NCBI GenBank assembly: GCA_003217735.2
Contig: CP031585.1
Location: 4,513,501 to 4,577,500 of the forward strand
Length of the DNA: 64,000 bases
Direction of reading: 5' to 3'
Source: Marinibacterium anthonyi
GTDB taxonomy: Bacteria > Pseudomonadota > Alphaproteobacteria > Rhodobacterales > Rhodobacteraceae
Part shown: positions 1 through 8,077 of the stretch, in pieces
Numbering within the stretch: the first letter of the stretch is position 1
How the letters are laid out: every line of letters begins with the position of its first letter
Program-made: the position numbers and the translations under genes
Notes under the pieces: model-generated
The model's input: the letters and a program-made list of their open reading frames with translations, nothing else
Told to the model about the DNA's origin: nothing
The model's database searches: none

Positions 1-1285
1 CGGCGGCGATGGCAAGCCCCAGACCCGACCCGCCCTTGCGCGCGCCGCCCTGGAACGGGGTAAACAGGTTGTCGCGCGCCCGCGGCGGCAGGCCCGGCCC
101 GGTGTCCGAGATCTCGATCACCCAGGCCCTGTCATCCTCGCGCGCGCAAATGTGCACCCTGCCGGGCTTGCGTGTGGCGGCAATGGCCTGACGGGCATTG
201 CGGATCAGGTTCAGGAACACGCGGAACAGCTGTTCGGGATCCGCGCGGACCCGCATCAGCGCCGGCACGTCGTTTTCGAAGATCACGCATTCGTCTTCCA
301 CGGCCAGCGTCTCGCTGGCCACGACATCTTCGACCAGTTCGGACAGGGCCACCATTGTCAGCGTCGGCGCCGGTTCCTCGGCCCGGCCAAAGGCCAGCGT
401 GCTTTCGCACAGCGACACCGCGCGGGTGATCGACCCCACGATCTTGGGCGCCATGCGCCGCACCAGCGGGTCTTCGGACGTCTCGATCCGGTCGACGAAC
501 AGCTGTGTGCTGGCCAGGATGTTGCGCAGATCGTGGCTGACCTTGGCGACCGCCGCGCCCAGTTGCGCCAGCCGCTCCTTCTGGCGCAGCGCCTGGGTCA
601 GCTCGATCTGCATCTTCTGCAGGGCTTCTTCCGCCTCGCGCAGTTCGCGCACGGCGGCGCGGGGCTGGATGATGCCGCGCGCGTCCTCCGGCGCGGCGGC
701 ATAGCGTTGCATGTAGCCGATGACCCCGGCGATGGGCCGCACCAGCACCACGCGCACGGCCCCGAACAGCAGCAGCGCCGTGAAGGCCGAGATCACCGCC
801 GACAGGATCAGGATCCGCAGGCCATAGTCGATCATCGCATCGCGCAGCGGCTCGGTGTCCATCGTGACCTCGATCAAGAGGCCCGCATCGTTCACCGGCG
901 CGCCGATCACCCGGATCACCTGGTTGCCGGGGGTGAGCAGCTGGGTCAGCGCATCGCGGATCAGCACAACGGCATTGGTGTCGCGCATGTCGTAGGTGGC
1001 GGAAATCGGTTCCGGGATGGGCGAGGACAGCACCAGTTGCCGCATTTCGTCCCGGCGCAGGACGACGTTGTAGACCTCGGCGTTCTTCAGCAGTTCCTTT
1101 TCCAGGTCGCTGGACAGCATGTCGTCTGCCAGCAACGCCAGCGACGCGATCTGTGCCCGTTCCAGCCGGTCGGTCACGTAATCCACCCGGTAGCGCGCCA
1201 CCGAGGGCACGAAGATCAGCACCTCGGCCAGGACCACGAAGATCGTGGTCAGCGCAAGGAACCGTCCCGACAGGGTGTTGAACAT
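1..1285 (-). CDS. Sensor histidine kinase, 3' end cut by window edge
   Basis: Membrane sensor kinase of a two-component system; 428 residues are visible and the C-terminus lies beyond the window. Membrane segments at about residues 8-28 and 157-183 flank a periplasmic sensor region. A HAMP-like linker follows, then the H-box KVSHDLRNIL with phospho-acceptor His251. The ATPase domain has the N-box NLIRNARQAI (about 359-368), G1 DTGPGLP (394-400) and G2 GGSGLGLAIA (418-427). The ATG at 1285 gives the first membrane helix directly after the start. It lies 19 bases after the flavin oxidoreductase stop, so the two are probably co-transcribed. No response regulator is visible, so the signal is unknown. 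Confidence 0.9.
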   Translation of the reverse strand, partial: MFNTLSGRFLALTTIFVVLAEVLIFVPSVARYRVDYVTDRLERAQIASLALLADDMLSSDLEKELLKNAEVYNVVLRRDEMRQLVLSSPIPEPISATYDMRDTNAVVLIRDALTQLLTPGNQVIRVIGAPVNDAGLLIEVTMDTEPLRDAMIDYGLRILILSAVISAFTALLLFGAVRVVLVRPIAGVIGYMQRYAAAPEDARGIIQPRAAVRELREAEEALQKMQIELTQALRQKERLAQLGAAVAKVSHDLRNILASTQLFVDRIETSEDPLVRRMAPKIVGSITRAVSLCESTLAFGRAEEPAPTLTMVALSELVEDVVASETLAVEDECVIFENDVPALMRVRADPEQLFRVFLNLIRNARQAIAATRKPGRVHICAREDDRAWVIEISDTGPGLPPRARDNLFTPFQGGARKGGSGLGLAIAA

Positions 1286-1304
1286 TCCGTCTTTCCCGAA
1301 GGCG

Positions 1305-2723
1305 TCAGGGCAGCCATCTCTGGACAAGGCCCACAACGCGTTTCACCAAGCTGCTGTCAAACAGTCTGGGGGAAAAGTAGGCACCCGCGACTCGTTTTGA
1401 AAGCTCCCCGACTGTGGGGTAAGGCGAAACCATCGCGGAAATCTGGCTCATCTTCAACCGGTTGGCGAGCACGAGCGCCCAAAGGTTCGCATGTTCGCCG
1501 GCATCCACTGCCACGATCGACACGCCGACGGGCCGTCCCTTGACCACCATGGCCTTGATGAACCCCTCCGGCCGACGTTCGGCGATGGCCCTGTCGTTAT
1601 GGGACAGGTCGAACCGCGCCACCTCCATGTCAGAGCCATGTTCGGCACGGGCTTCGGCCTCTGTCAGCCCGACCTGGGCCAGTTCCGGGTCGGTATAGGT
1701 GACGCGGGGAAAGTGATCTGTCCGCGTCCTGGCGGGCAGGCCGAACAGGATCGGCCGCAGGATCGTTGCCGCGTGATAGCCCGCCACATGGGTGAATTGC
1801 AGCCCGCCCGCCACGTCGCCGATGGCAAAGACCCGCCGATTCGACGTGCGCATCGCCGCATCGGTCACGATGCCGGCCTTGCTGGTCGCGATGCCCGCAG
1901 CCTCCAGCCCCAGGCCATCGGTCACCGCCTTGCGCCCCGTGGCGACCAGCAGATGGGTACCGGTAACCGACGTGCCATCGTCCAGCTCGGCCCGGATTTC
2001 CCCCGCCTGCCCCGCCACGGATGCCACCGAAACGCCCTGGCGCAGGGTGACGCCTTCGCCCTGCAGCCGGGCCAGCACCAGCTCGGCCAGCTCCGGATCT
2101 TCCCGGCCCAGGGCCCTGTCCCCTTCGATCACCGTCACCGCGCTGCCCAGCCGGCGATGCGCCTGCGCCATCTCGATGCCGATGGGACCGCCGCCGATGA
2201 TCACCAGGTGGCCGGGCCGATCGCGCAGGTCCCACAGGGTTTCGTTGGTCAGGTAGGGCACGCCGTCCAGCCCCGGGATCGGGGGCATCACCGGCCGGCT
2301 GCCGGTGGCAACCACGACCCTGCGCGCCCGTATGACATAGCCCCCCGCCTCGACCTCGCGGTGCGAGGTGAACCGCGCCCTGGCCCGGATCACCCGCACC
2401 CCCAGCCCTTCGAACCGCTCCTGGCTGTCGACCGGGGCAATGGTGGCGATGACATCCTGCACATGATCCATGACGGCGGCGTAATCGACCCTGGGCTTCA
2501 GCGCCTCGACCCCGAAGGCCCCTGCCCCGCGCGGCGCCCAGGCGGCTTTCGCCGCGGCCAGCAGCGCCTTTGACGGCACGCAGCCCGCGTTCAGGCAATC
2601 GCCGCCCATCTCGCCCGCCTCGACCAGCACGACGCGCGCGCCCATCTGCACCGCCCCCGCCGCCACCGACAGCCCGGCCGAACCCGCGCCGATCACCAGC
2701 ACATCCGTGTCGATCCGTTCCAT
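1305..2723 (-). CDS. FAD-dependent pyridine nucleotide-disulfide oxidoreductase (dihydrolipoamide dehydrogenase/mercuric reductase-like)
   Basis: 472-residue class I flavin disulfide reductase. The N-terminus has the FAD dinucleotide fold IGAGSAGLSV (11-20) and the redox disulfide CLNAGC (Cys43, Cys48). A second nucleotide fold, IIGGGPIGIEMA, should bind NAD(P)H, and ATGR and IGDVAGG complete the FAD site. The C-terminal dimerisation domain reads GEHANLWALV where lipoamide dehydrogenases usually have a His-Glu HxHPTxSE segment, so a lipoamide substrate is doubtful. It starts two bases after the TVP38 gene; TVP38 genes next to or fused with such reductases are a recurrent pairing. The true substrate is not known. 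Confidence 0.88.
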   Translation of the reverse strand: MERIDTDVLVIGAGSAGLSVAAGAVQMGARVVLVEAGEMGGDCLNAGCVPSKALLAAAKAAWAPRGAGAFGVEALKPRVDYAAVMDHVQDVIATIAPVDSQERFEGLGVRVIRARARFTSHREVEAGGYVIRARRVVVATGSRPVMPPIPGLDGVPYLTNETLWDLRDRPGHLVIIGGGPIGIEMAQAHRRLGSAVTVIEGDRALGREDPELAELVLARLQGEGVTLRQGVSVASVAGQAGEIRAELDDGTSVTGTHLLVATGRKAVTDGLGLEAAGIATSKAGIVTDAAMRTSNRRVFAIGDVAGGLQFTHVAGYHAATILRPILFGLPARTRTDHFPRVTYTDPELAQVGLTEAEARAEHGSDMEVARFDLSHNDRAIAERRPEGFIKAMVVKGRPVGVSIVAVDAGEHANLWALVLANRLKMSQISAMVSPYPTVGELSKRVAGAYFSPRLFDSSLVKRVVGLVQRWLP

Positions 2724-2725
2724 GC

Positions 2726-3472
2726 TCACACTCCTGCCCGTTTGCCCCGGACCGCCCGGATCACGATCGGCAGCGCCGCCAGCGCCGCCAGGCCCAGGAT
2801 CGGGCCGATCACGTAAGGTTCCCACAGCAGGGTCAGGTCCGGCTCCCCGCCCCGGTCGAATACCTCGCCCAGCCCGACGCCGATCCAGGTGAAGACCAGC
2901 GCGCCGGGGATGATCCCCAGCGCGGTTGTGATCACAAATGTCCGGAACCGCACACCGACCAGCGCCGGCAGCAGGTTGGCGACAAAGAACGGCACCGCCG
3001 GCACCAGCCGCAGCAGGAACATCACGCTCCATTCATTGTCGCGCAGCCCCTGCTGCAGTGCGTGGACCCGCCCCTCCGAGGCCTCCATCCGCGCGGTCAG
3101 CTGTGCGCCGAAGCCCCAGCGCACCGCCAGGAACAGCGCCGAGGCGCCAATCGTGGCCGACACGACGTTCAGCGCAGTGCCCGCGGCCAGGCCAAAGAGG
3201 AACCCGCCAGTCATCGACGCGATGGAGGCACCGGGCAGCGACAGGGTGACGATGGCCACGTAGACCGCGACGAATCCCAGCGCCATCGCCAGGAAATGAG
3301 CATCGCGAAAGGCCAGCAACCAGTCGCGATTCCGCCGCAGGGTGTCGAAACTGGCGGTATCCCCCAGCAGGATCCAGCCCGTCACGGCCGCCGCGCCCAG
3401 GATCACCAGCACCACCAGGTGCCTGCGTGGACGGGGCCCCGTCCGGGTCGCCTTGTCGGGGTCCATCGTCAT
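2726..3472 (-). CDS. TVP38/TMEM64 family (DedA-like/VTT domain) membrane protein
   Basis: 248-residue polytopic membrane protein of the VTT/SNARE-associated family. Hydrophobic segments occur near residues 20-38, 60-80, 85-125, 160-200 and 220-240. The family signature is seen in SLPGASIASMTGGFLFG and in FLLRLVPAVPFFVANLLPAL, with the conserved Arg-Pro-Phe-Asn pattern of a re-entrant loop. Members are thought to act in lipid scrambling or envelope transport, but the substrate here cannot be read from sequence. It is first in a three-gene minus-strand unit with the flavin reductase and the kinase, and is divergent from rpmH. Confidence 0.88.
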   Translation of the reverse strand: MTMDPDKATRTGPRPRRHLVVLVILGAAAVTGWILLGDTASFDTLRRNRDWLLAFRDAHFLAMALGFVAVYVAIVTLSLPGASIASMTGGFLFGLAAGTALNVVSATIGASALFLAVRWGFGAQLTARMEASEGRVHALQQGLRDNEWSVMFLLRLVPAVPFFVANLLPALVGVRFRTFVITTALGIIPGALVFTWIGVGLGEVFDRGGEPDLTLLWEPYVIGPILGLAALAALPIVIRAVRGKRAGV

Positions 3473-3667
3473 CTGCCATCCTTCGGATCACGCCCTTGTA
3501 TCAACATGCTGCGTAGATAGCCCGCGCGACAGCGCAATCACGCCGCCTTGATCCCCGGCGAGCGATTTCCGCCAAAGGGGCTGGCCAATCCCGCCGATTC
3601 ATGATGTGACGGCGCGGAATTGTTGCAGTCATGTCCCGTTTTTACCCCGTCAGGGGCGGCTTGGGGT

Positions 3668-3696
3668 TTGACTTCACGCCCAAGCCCTTCTAAAGG
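3668..3696 (+). promoter_or_regulatory. Candidate sigma-70-type promoter of rpmH
   Basis: TTGACT (3668-3673), exactly 17 bases, then TAAAGG (3691-3696), about 70 bases upstream of the rpmH start. The -35 is strong and the -10 weak. It lies in the 293-base divergent gap between the TVP38 gene and rpmH, which holds nothing else recognisable. Confidence 0.45.
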
Positions 3697-3765
3697 GCGG
3701 GCTTCGATGAACAAACGGGAGGGCGACTCGCGCCCCGTACCCGACCCTAAAGTGGAGACGGAGCG

Positions 3766-3900
3766 ATGAAACGCACCTTTCAACCCTCGAACCTGGTTCG
3801 CAAGCGGCGGCACGGGTTCCGCGCACGCATGGCCACCAAAGCTGGCCGCAAGATCCTGAACGCACGCCGCGCACGCGGCCGCAAGTCGCTCAGCGCGTAA
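3766..3900 (+). CDS. rpmH: 50S ribosomal protein L34
   Basis: 44 residues, the normal length for L34, beginning [19 protein letters not shown] and ending RKSLSA. The very basic composition and the conserved GFRARM segment are typical of the family. A GGAG ribosome binding site lies about eight bases upstream of the ATG. rnpA follows after four bases, the usual bacterial arrangement coupling L34 to RNase P protein. Confidence 0.98.
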
Positions 3901-3904
3901 GGCG

Positions 3905-4411
3905 ATGGCCGTAGCGGCGCAGCGTCCCGACGACCCCAGCGGTTGCGGGACGGTCTCCGCGCCCGCGGCGACAGTTTCGAAAGACCCGATCGGCGTGCTG
4001 TCCAGGCGCGCCGATTTTCTGCGTGCAGCCCGCGCCCGCCGTCAGGGCACCCCGGGCTTTCACCTGCAGGCCCGCCGCCGCGCTCCGGGCGAGGCGGACG
4101 GCATCCGCGTGGGCTTTACCTGCTCCAAGAAGGTGGGCAATGCCGTTGCCCGCAACCGGGCCAAGCGGCGCCTGCGCGAGATCGCGCGCGCCATCCTGCC
4201 CGTCGCCGGCCACCCCGGCTGGGATTACGTGCTGATCGGCCGCGCCCAGGTCACCGCCGACCGCCCGTTCGAGGCGCTCAAGGCCGACCTTGCCGAAGCG
4301 CTTCGCCGCATACACGCCTCCAAAGATCACGCCTCCAAAGATCACGCCTCCAAAGATCTCCGGCAGGATGCCCCGCAAGATCGATCCAAAGATCTCGGTC
4401 AAGACCCGTGA
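3905..4411 (+). CDS. rnpA: Ribonuclease P protein component
   Basis: 168 residues; protein subunit of RNase P, which trims the 5' leaders of tRNA precursors. The family signature is clear: [22 protein letters not shown] (about 71-92) contains the RNR motif. It is longer than the usual 115-130 residues. About 25 unconserved residues precede the core start near [13 protein letters not shown], and a C-terminal tail carries three ASKD repeats from a 15-base tandem repeat. No other ATG or GTG near the core was found, so the ATG at 3905 is kept. The stop overlaps the yidD GTG start. Confidence 0.93.
   Translation: MAVAAQRPDDPSGCGTVSAPAATVSKDPIGVLSRRADFLRAARARRQGTPGFHLQARRRAPGEADGIRVGFTCSKKVGNAVARNRAKRRLREIARAILPVAGHPGWDYVLIGRAQVTADRPFEALKADLAEALRRIHASKDHASKDHASKDLRQDAPQDRSKDLGQDP
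4316..4360 (+). repeat. 15-base tandem repeat in the rnpA 3' end (three units)
   Basis: Units GCCTCCAAAGATCAC at 4316-4330 and 4331-4345 are identical; the third (4346-4360) differs only near its end (ATCTC). The reading frame is kept and encodes [16 protein letters not shown] fourth degenerate copy (ATCCAAAGATCTC) lies near 4383. It looks like an in-frame slippage expansion. Confidence 0.9.
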
Positions 4412-4656
4412 CACCCGGCGCCACCCTGCTCTCCCTTCCCGTGCGCGCCTATCGGCTGATCCTGTCGCCCTGGGTCGGGTTCAACTGCCGCTATCAGCCG
4501 ACCTGCTCGGCCTATGCGCTGGACGCGCTGGAAACCCATGGCGCGCTTCGGGGTGGCTGGCTGGCGCTGCGCCGGATCGGGCGCTGCCACCCGTTCGGCG
4601 GGTCGGGATATGACCCGGTGCCCGGCACCGTCCCGGATCGCGACGACACGCCCTGA
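4408..4656 (+). CDS. yidD: Membrane protein insertion efficiency factor YidD
   Basis: 82 residues from a GTG start that overlaps the rnpA stop (GTGA). The family core is intact: [20 protein letters not shown], then [37 protein letters not shown]. The conserved Cys residues in NCRYQPTCS and GRCHPFG are present. YidD is a small amphipathic inner-membrane-associated protein that assists YidC-mediated insertion. yidC itself lies 3.4 kb downstream, with ttcA and a GGDEF/EAL gene between. Confidence 0.96.
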   Translation: MTPGATLLSLPVRAYRLILSPWVGFNCRYQPTCSAYALDALETHGALRGGWLALRRIGRCHPFGGSGYDPVPGTVPDRDDTP

Positions 4657-4703
4657 ACGGCGCCCGCCCGCCCGCCGCGTCGTGACGTGGGGGAATTCCA
4701 TGC

Positions 4704-4732
4704 TTGGCAGATGGCAAAAACTGCTGTATCTC
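4704..4732 (+). promoter_or_regulatory. Candidate promoter for the 22-residue ORF
   Basis: TTGGCA (4704-4709), 17 bases, then TATCTC (4727-4732). Transcription would start near 4739, about 33 bases before a strong Shine-Dalgarno and a short ORF. The match is only moderate. Confidence 0.35.
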
Positions 4733-4771
4733 CCGCCCATCGCGCCACATCTGAATAAAGGGAGGGGCTTC

Positions 4772-4840
4772 ATGACTACATCATATCGTCTGACCTGCCC
4801 CCTGGCGCGACAGCTGACCGGCAACGCAATACTCACCTGA
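4772..4840 (+). CDS. Possible 22-residue small protein or leader peptide
   Basis: A 22-codon ORF with ATG at 4772, preceded by GGGAGGGG at a good Shine-Dalgarno distance and by a candidate promoter at 4704-4732. The product begins MTTSYRLTCPLARQ and ends NAILT, with no signal peptide, membrane helix or codon-run typical of attenuators. It is the only coding candidate in the 349-base gap 4657-5005. It could be a real small protein, a leader peptide for the downstream gene, or chance. Confidence 0.35.
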   Translation: MTTSYRLTCPLARQLTGNAILT

Positions 4841-5005
4841 TCCCGCGCCGGACTGCCCGCTGACGCGTTAGCCTGCGGACCGTCCGTCACCCAGACCCGC
4901 CATCGACATCCCCTGACCGCCGCGCGTTTTCGCGCGCCTGTCCGGCTGTCTTCATTTCATATCAATCCAGAGGACCGGTCCGTCTTTCGGCGACCGGACA
5001 GTCAC

Positions 5006-5239
5006 ATGAACAATATCCACAACCTGATTCCGGCCGACGATCTTTCCACGACCGTCGCGCACATGATCCGCACCCATGGCCGCGCCCGCGTGCTTCTGGC
5101 CGCGCTGCGCACCCGGCTCAAGCGCAAGCCGGCCAAACGCGCGACCTTCGACCCCCGCACGCTGAACAACCACCTGCGGCGGGACATCGGCCTGGGGCCG
5201 ACCTCCAACAGCCCTCCGAGCTGGGCGCGGTTCCGGTAA
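5006..5239 (+). CDS. Small basic protein with a DUF1127-like C-terminal motif
   Basis: 77 residues. The middle is basic ([12 protein letters not shown]) and the C-terminus has [13 protein letters not shown], close to the LRDIGL motif of DUF1127/YjiS-like small proteins common in Rhodobacterales. Such proteins are often regulatory or RNA-linked, but function here is not established. Just upstream (4971-4998) CCGGTC and GACCGG could form a small stem that occludes the start region. It stands alone between yidD and ttcA. Confidence 0.6.
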   Translation: MNNIHNLIPADDLSTTVAHMIRTHGRARVLLAALRTRLKRKPAKRATFDPRTLNNHLRRDIGLGPTSNSPPSWARFR

Positions 5240-5245
5240 CCCCGG

Positions 5246-5275
5246 ACCCGGCTGGCCTTTCGCGGCTGGCCGGGT
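5246..5275 (+). terminator. Possible terminator hairpin after the DUF1127-like gene
   Basis: ACCCGGC-TG-GCC pairs with GGC-TG-GCCGGGT (5264-5275) with one internal TG/TG mismatch, seven bases after the stop. No uridine run follows, so it is only a weak intrinsic terminator candidate. Confidence 0.35.
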
Positions 5276-5451
5276 CGCTTCACCAGGGTCACAAGGACCG
5301 CCGCGCCGGTCCCGGACCGTCAAGCGATCTCCCCGCGGAAACGCGGAGGGATCGCGCAGGAAACTCTCTGGCGGGCGATCCTTTCACGATCGCACGCCCG
5401 CCGCATGCGCCGACGCTTGCCGCAGACCCGCCGCTGGCGTACATCAGCGCC

Positions 5452-6348
5452 ATGTTCGACACGCCAGACGATATCCATCCGCTCTTCCAGGGCGCTCCGT
5501 CCTCGACCGAGTTCAAGAAGCTGCGCAAGCGCATCGTTCGCCAGGCCCGCGAGGCGATCGAGCAATTCGGCATGATCGAACGCGGCGCCAGGTGGCTGGT
5601 GTGCCTGTCGGGCGGCAAGGACAGCTATACGATGCTGGCCGCCTTGTACGAGTTGAAATGGCGCGGCCTGCTGCCGGTCGAAATCCTGGCCTGCAACCTC
5701 GACCAGGGACAGCCGGGCTTCCCCGCCACCGTCCTGCCCGAGTTCCTGGAAAAGATGCAGGTGCCCCACCGCATCGAATACCAGGACACCTATTCCGTGG
5801 TGATGGACAAGGTCCCCCAGGGGCGCACCTACTGCGCGCTCTGCTCGCGGCTAAGACGCGGACATCTCTACAGGATCGCGCGCGAAGAAGGCTGTTCCGC
5901 AGTGGTGCTGGGTCACCATCGCGACGACATCCTGGAGACCTTCTTCATGAACCTCTTCCACGGCGGGCGCCTGGCGACGATGCCGCCGAAGCTGGTGAAC
6001 GAGGAAGGCGATTTGTTCGTCTACCGCCCGCTGGCCTTCGTGGCTGAAACCGACTGCGACCGCTTCAGCCGGGCGATGAATTACCCGGTCATTCCCTGCG
6101 ATCTGTGCGGCAGCCAGGACGGGCTGCAACGCCAGCAGGTCAAGCAGATCCTGGACGGATGGGAAAGGAACAGCCCCGGCCGCCGCCAGGTGATGTTCCG
6201 GTCGCTGATGAACGCGCGGCCGTCGCATCTTCTTGATTCCGGCCTGTTCGATTTCGCCGGTCTGACCCGCCCGGCGCCCCGTGACGCTGACCCCGCCGGG
6301 GGGAGAACAGAAGCAGAAAATTCAGAGCAAATACCCCGTCTGCGTTAA
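5452..6348 (+). CDS. ttcA: tRNA 2-thiocytidine biosynthesis protein TtcA
   Basis: 298-residue ATP-dependent thiolase that makes 2-thiocytidine at tRNA position 32. The PP-loop SGGKDS is at residues 53-58, adenylating the base. Cys pairs CALC (128, 131) and CDLC (216, 219) are the ligands and sulfur-relay residues that hold the [4Fe-4S] cluster. [16 protein letters not shown] and [14 protein letters not shown] are typical TtcA blocks. The last 30 residues are unconserved. It is a single gene with no close operon partner. Confidence 0.95.
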   Translation: MFDTPDDIHPLFQGAPSSTEFKKLRKRIVRQAREAIEQFGMIERGARWLVCLSGGKDSYTMLAALYELKWRGLLPVEILACNLDQGQPGFPATVLPEFLEKMQVPHRIEYQDTYSVVMDKVPQGRTYCALCSRLRRGHLYRIAREEGCSAVVLGHHRDDILETFFMNLFHGGRLATMPPKLVNEEGDLFVYRPLAFVAETDCDRFSRAMNYPVIPCDLCGSQDGLQRQQVKQILDGWERNSPGRRQVMFRSLMNARPSHLLDSGLFDFAGLTRPAPRDADPAGGRTEAENSEQIPRLR

Positions 6349-6411
6349 CCTGTCGCTAGACATGTCGCCCTAGCCTGACGGCACTGGATCATCCGGTGCG
6401 AGGACTTTTTT

Positions 6412-7959
6412 ATGTTATCCCGGGTCACAAGACCGTTCGACAAATATCGCGGGCGCGTTCTGTCCATCGTTACCGGACCGCCGATCCTGGCCTTTCTGCC
6501 CGCGCTGACGCTGGGCGCCTATTGGCTTGGCGGGGAAACGGCGTTGATCGCGGTGGCGCTGGCGGTGCCGTTCTTCATGGCACTGACCGGCATGGTGACC
6601 CATTGGCCACCCCGCGGCCTGGCGCCCCGCGACGGCGTGACCGGCCTGCCCCTGCGCGACGGGTTCGAAGCCGTGGCCGCCCAGATCTTTCACGAGACCG
6701 AGATTTCCGAGCTCCGGTCGGTCTGCTTCATGATCGAGATCGACGATTACAAACAGGTGATAGACCGCAATGGCCAGGCCATCGCCGACCTGGTGATGGC
6801 GCGCACCGGCGAACGGCTGCAGACCGCCGTGCGCGCCGCCGACACGGTCGCCCGACTGGGCGACAGCCGCTTCGCGATCTGCCTGACCCCGGTGCGCCAG
6901 CTTGACCTGGAACTTTGCATCCAGCTGGCCGGTCGCCTGCAGACGGCGGTCGAAGAACCCATTCCGGTCGATGGCACGGCGATCTATGTCACCGCCTGCA
7001 TCGGGTTCTGCCCCCGGACCCGCGCGCCCGCCGAAGGCCCGGAAGGCTGGCAAACTGCCGCCACCGCTGCCCTGGTCGAAGCGCAGGGGGTCGGCCCGTC
7101 AACGATTCGCGCCTATTCGGCGGACATGCACCGGCGCAAGCAGACCCGCAGCGACCTGCGCGAAGAAGCGGCGGCGGCGTTGGAAAACGGACAGATCCAG
7201 CCCTGGTTCCAGCCGCAGATCTCGACCGACACCGGCAAGGTCACCGGGTTCGAGGCGCTCGCGCGGTGGATGCATCCGCTGCACGGCACCATTGCGCCCG
7301 CAACCTTCCTGCCGATCCTCGAAGATGCCGGGCTGATGGAACGGCTGGGCGAGGTGATGCTGTTCAACGCGCTGACCGCGCTCAAGGCCTGGGACGCCGC
7401 GCAGTGCGACGTGCCCCGGGTGGGGATCAACGCCAGCCAGTCCGAACTGCGCAATCCCCGCATCGTCGACAAGATCCGCTGGGAACTTGACCGCTTTGAC
7501 CTGACGCCGGAACGGCTGTGCATCGAGATCCTGGAAACCGTGGTCTCGGAGACGCCGGATGACATCATTTCCCGGAATATAGCAGGACTTTCCGCCATCG
7601 GCTGCCGGATCGACCTGGACGATTTCGGCACCGGCCATGCCTCGATCTCGTCGCTGCGCCGGTTCCAGGTGTCCTGCATCAAGATCGACCGGTCCTTCGT
7701 GGCCAAGGCCGACAGGGACCCCGAACAACAGCAGATGATCGCCGCGATCCTGACCATGGCGGAACGGCTTCGCCTTGAAACCCTGGCCGAAGGCGTCGAG
7801 ACCGTGGGCGAACACGCGCTGCTGGCGCAGCTGGGGTGCGACCATGTCCAGGGCTACGGGATCGCCCGACCGATGCCGTTCGGCCAGACGCTGAACTGGA
7901 TCTCCACACACACCGCAAAGTTGCAAAACACCCCGCAGATCGGCCGCCATACCGGCTGA
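6412..7959 (+). CDS. GGDEF/EAL protein, predicted c-di-GMP phosphodiesterase with degenerate GGDEF
   Basis: 515 residues. Two hydrophobic segments (about 20-40 and 43-63) anchor it to the membrane. A diguanylate cyclase-like domain (about 70-235) reads LGDSRF (149-154) where GGDEF is required, so synthesis should be dead. The EAL domain (about 255-500) looks complete: EAL at 281-283, then NASQSEL, EILE, DDFGTG, KIDRSF and EGVET, all metal or catalytic motifs of active phosphodiesterases. The likely role is c-di-GMP breakdown, perhaps with the degenerate domain sensing GTP. It lies between ttcA and yidC without tight coupling. Confidence 0.93.
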   Translation: MLSRVTRPFDKYRGRVLSIVTGPPILAFLPALTLGAYWLGGETALIAVALAVPFFMALTGMVTHWPPRGLAPRDGVTGLPLRDGFEAVAAQIFHETEISELRSVCFMIEIDDYKQVIDRNGQAIADLVMARTGERLQTAVRAADTVARLGDSRFAICLTPVRQLDLELCIQLAGRLQTAVEEPIPVDGTAIYVTACIGFCPRTRAPAEGPEGWQTAATAALVEAQGVGPSTIRAYSADMHRRKQTRSDLREEAAAALENGQIQPWFQPQISTDTGKVTGFEALARWMHPLHGTIAPATFLPILEDAGLMERLGEVMLFNALTALKAWDAAQCDVPRVGINASQSELRNPRIVDKIRWELDRFDLTPERLCIEILETVVSETPDDIISRNIAGLSAIGCRIDLDDFGTGHASISSLRRFQVSCIKIDRSFVAKADRDPEQQQMIAAILTMAERLRLETLAEGVETVGEHALLAQLGCDHVQGYGIARPMPFGQTLNWISTHTAKLQNTPQIGRHTG

Positions 7960-8077
7960 TCCACCCCCTTGACGTTCCGAAGGCGGTCGGGTGCTTTTCC
8001 GGATTCGCCTTGACCTTTCAGGCTGCACTCTGTTGAACCTGCCCTGTCGATTTCCGCAGGAAAGGTGCCTGTCCCAC

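Noticed and set aside
4316-4360. Short CRISPR-like array
   Set aside because: Units are contiguous 15-base copies without spacers and lie in frame inside rnpA.
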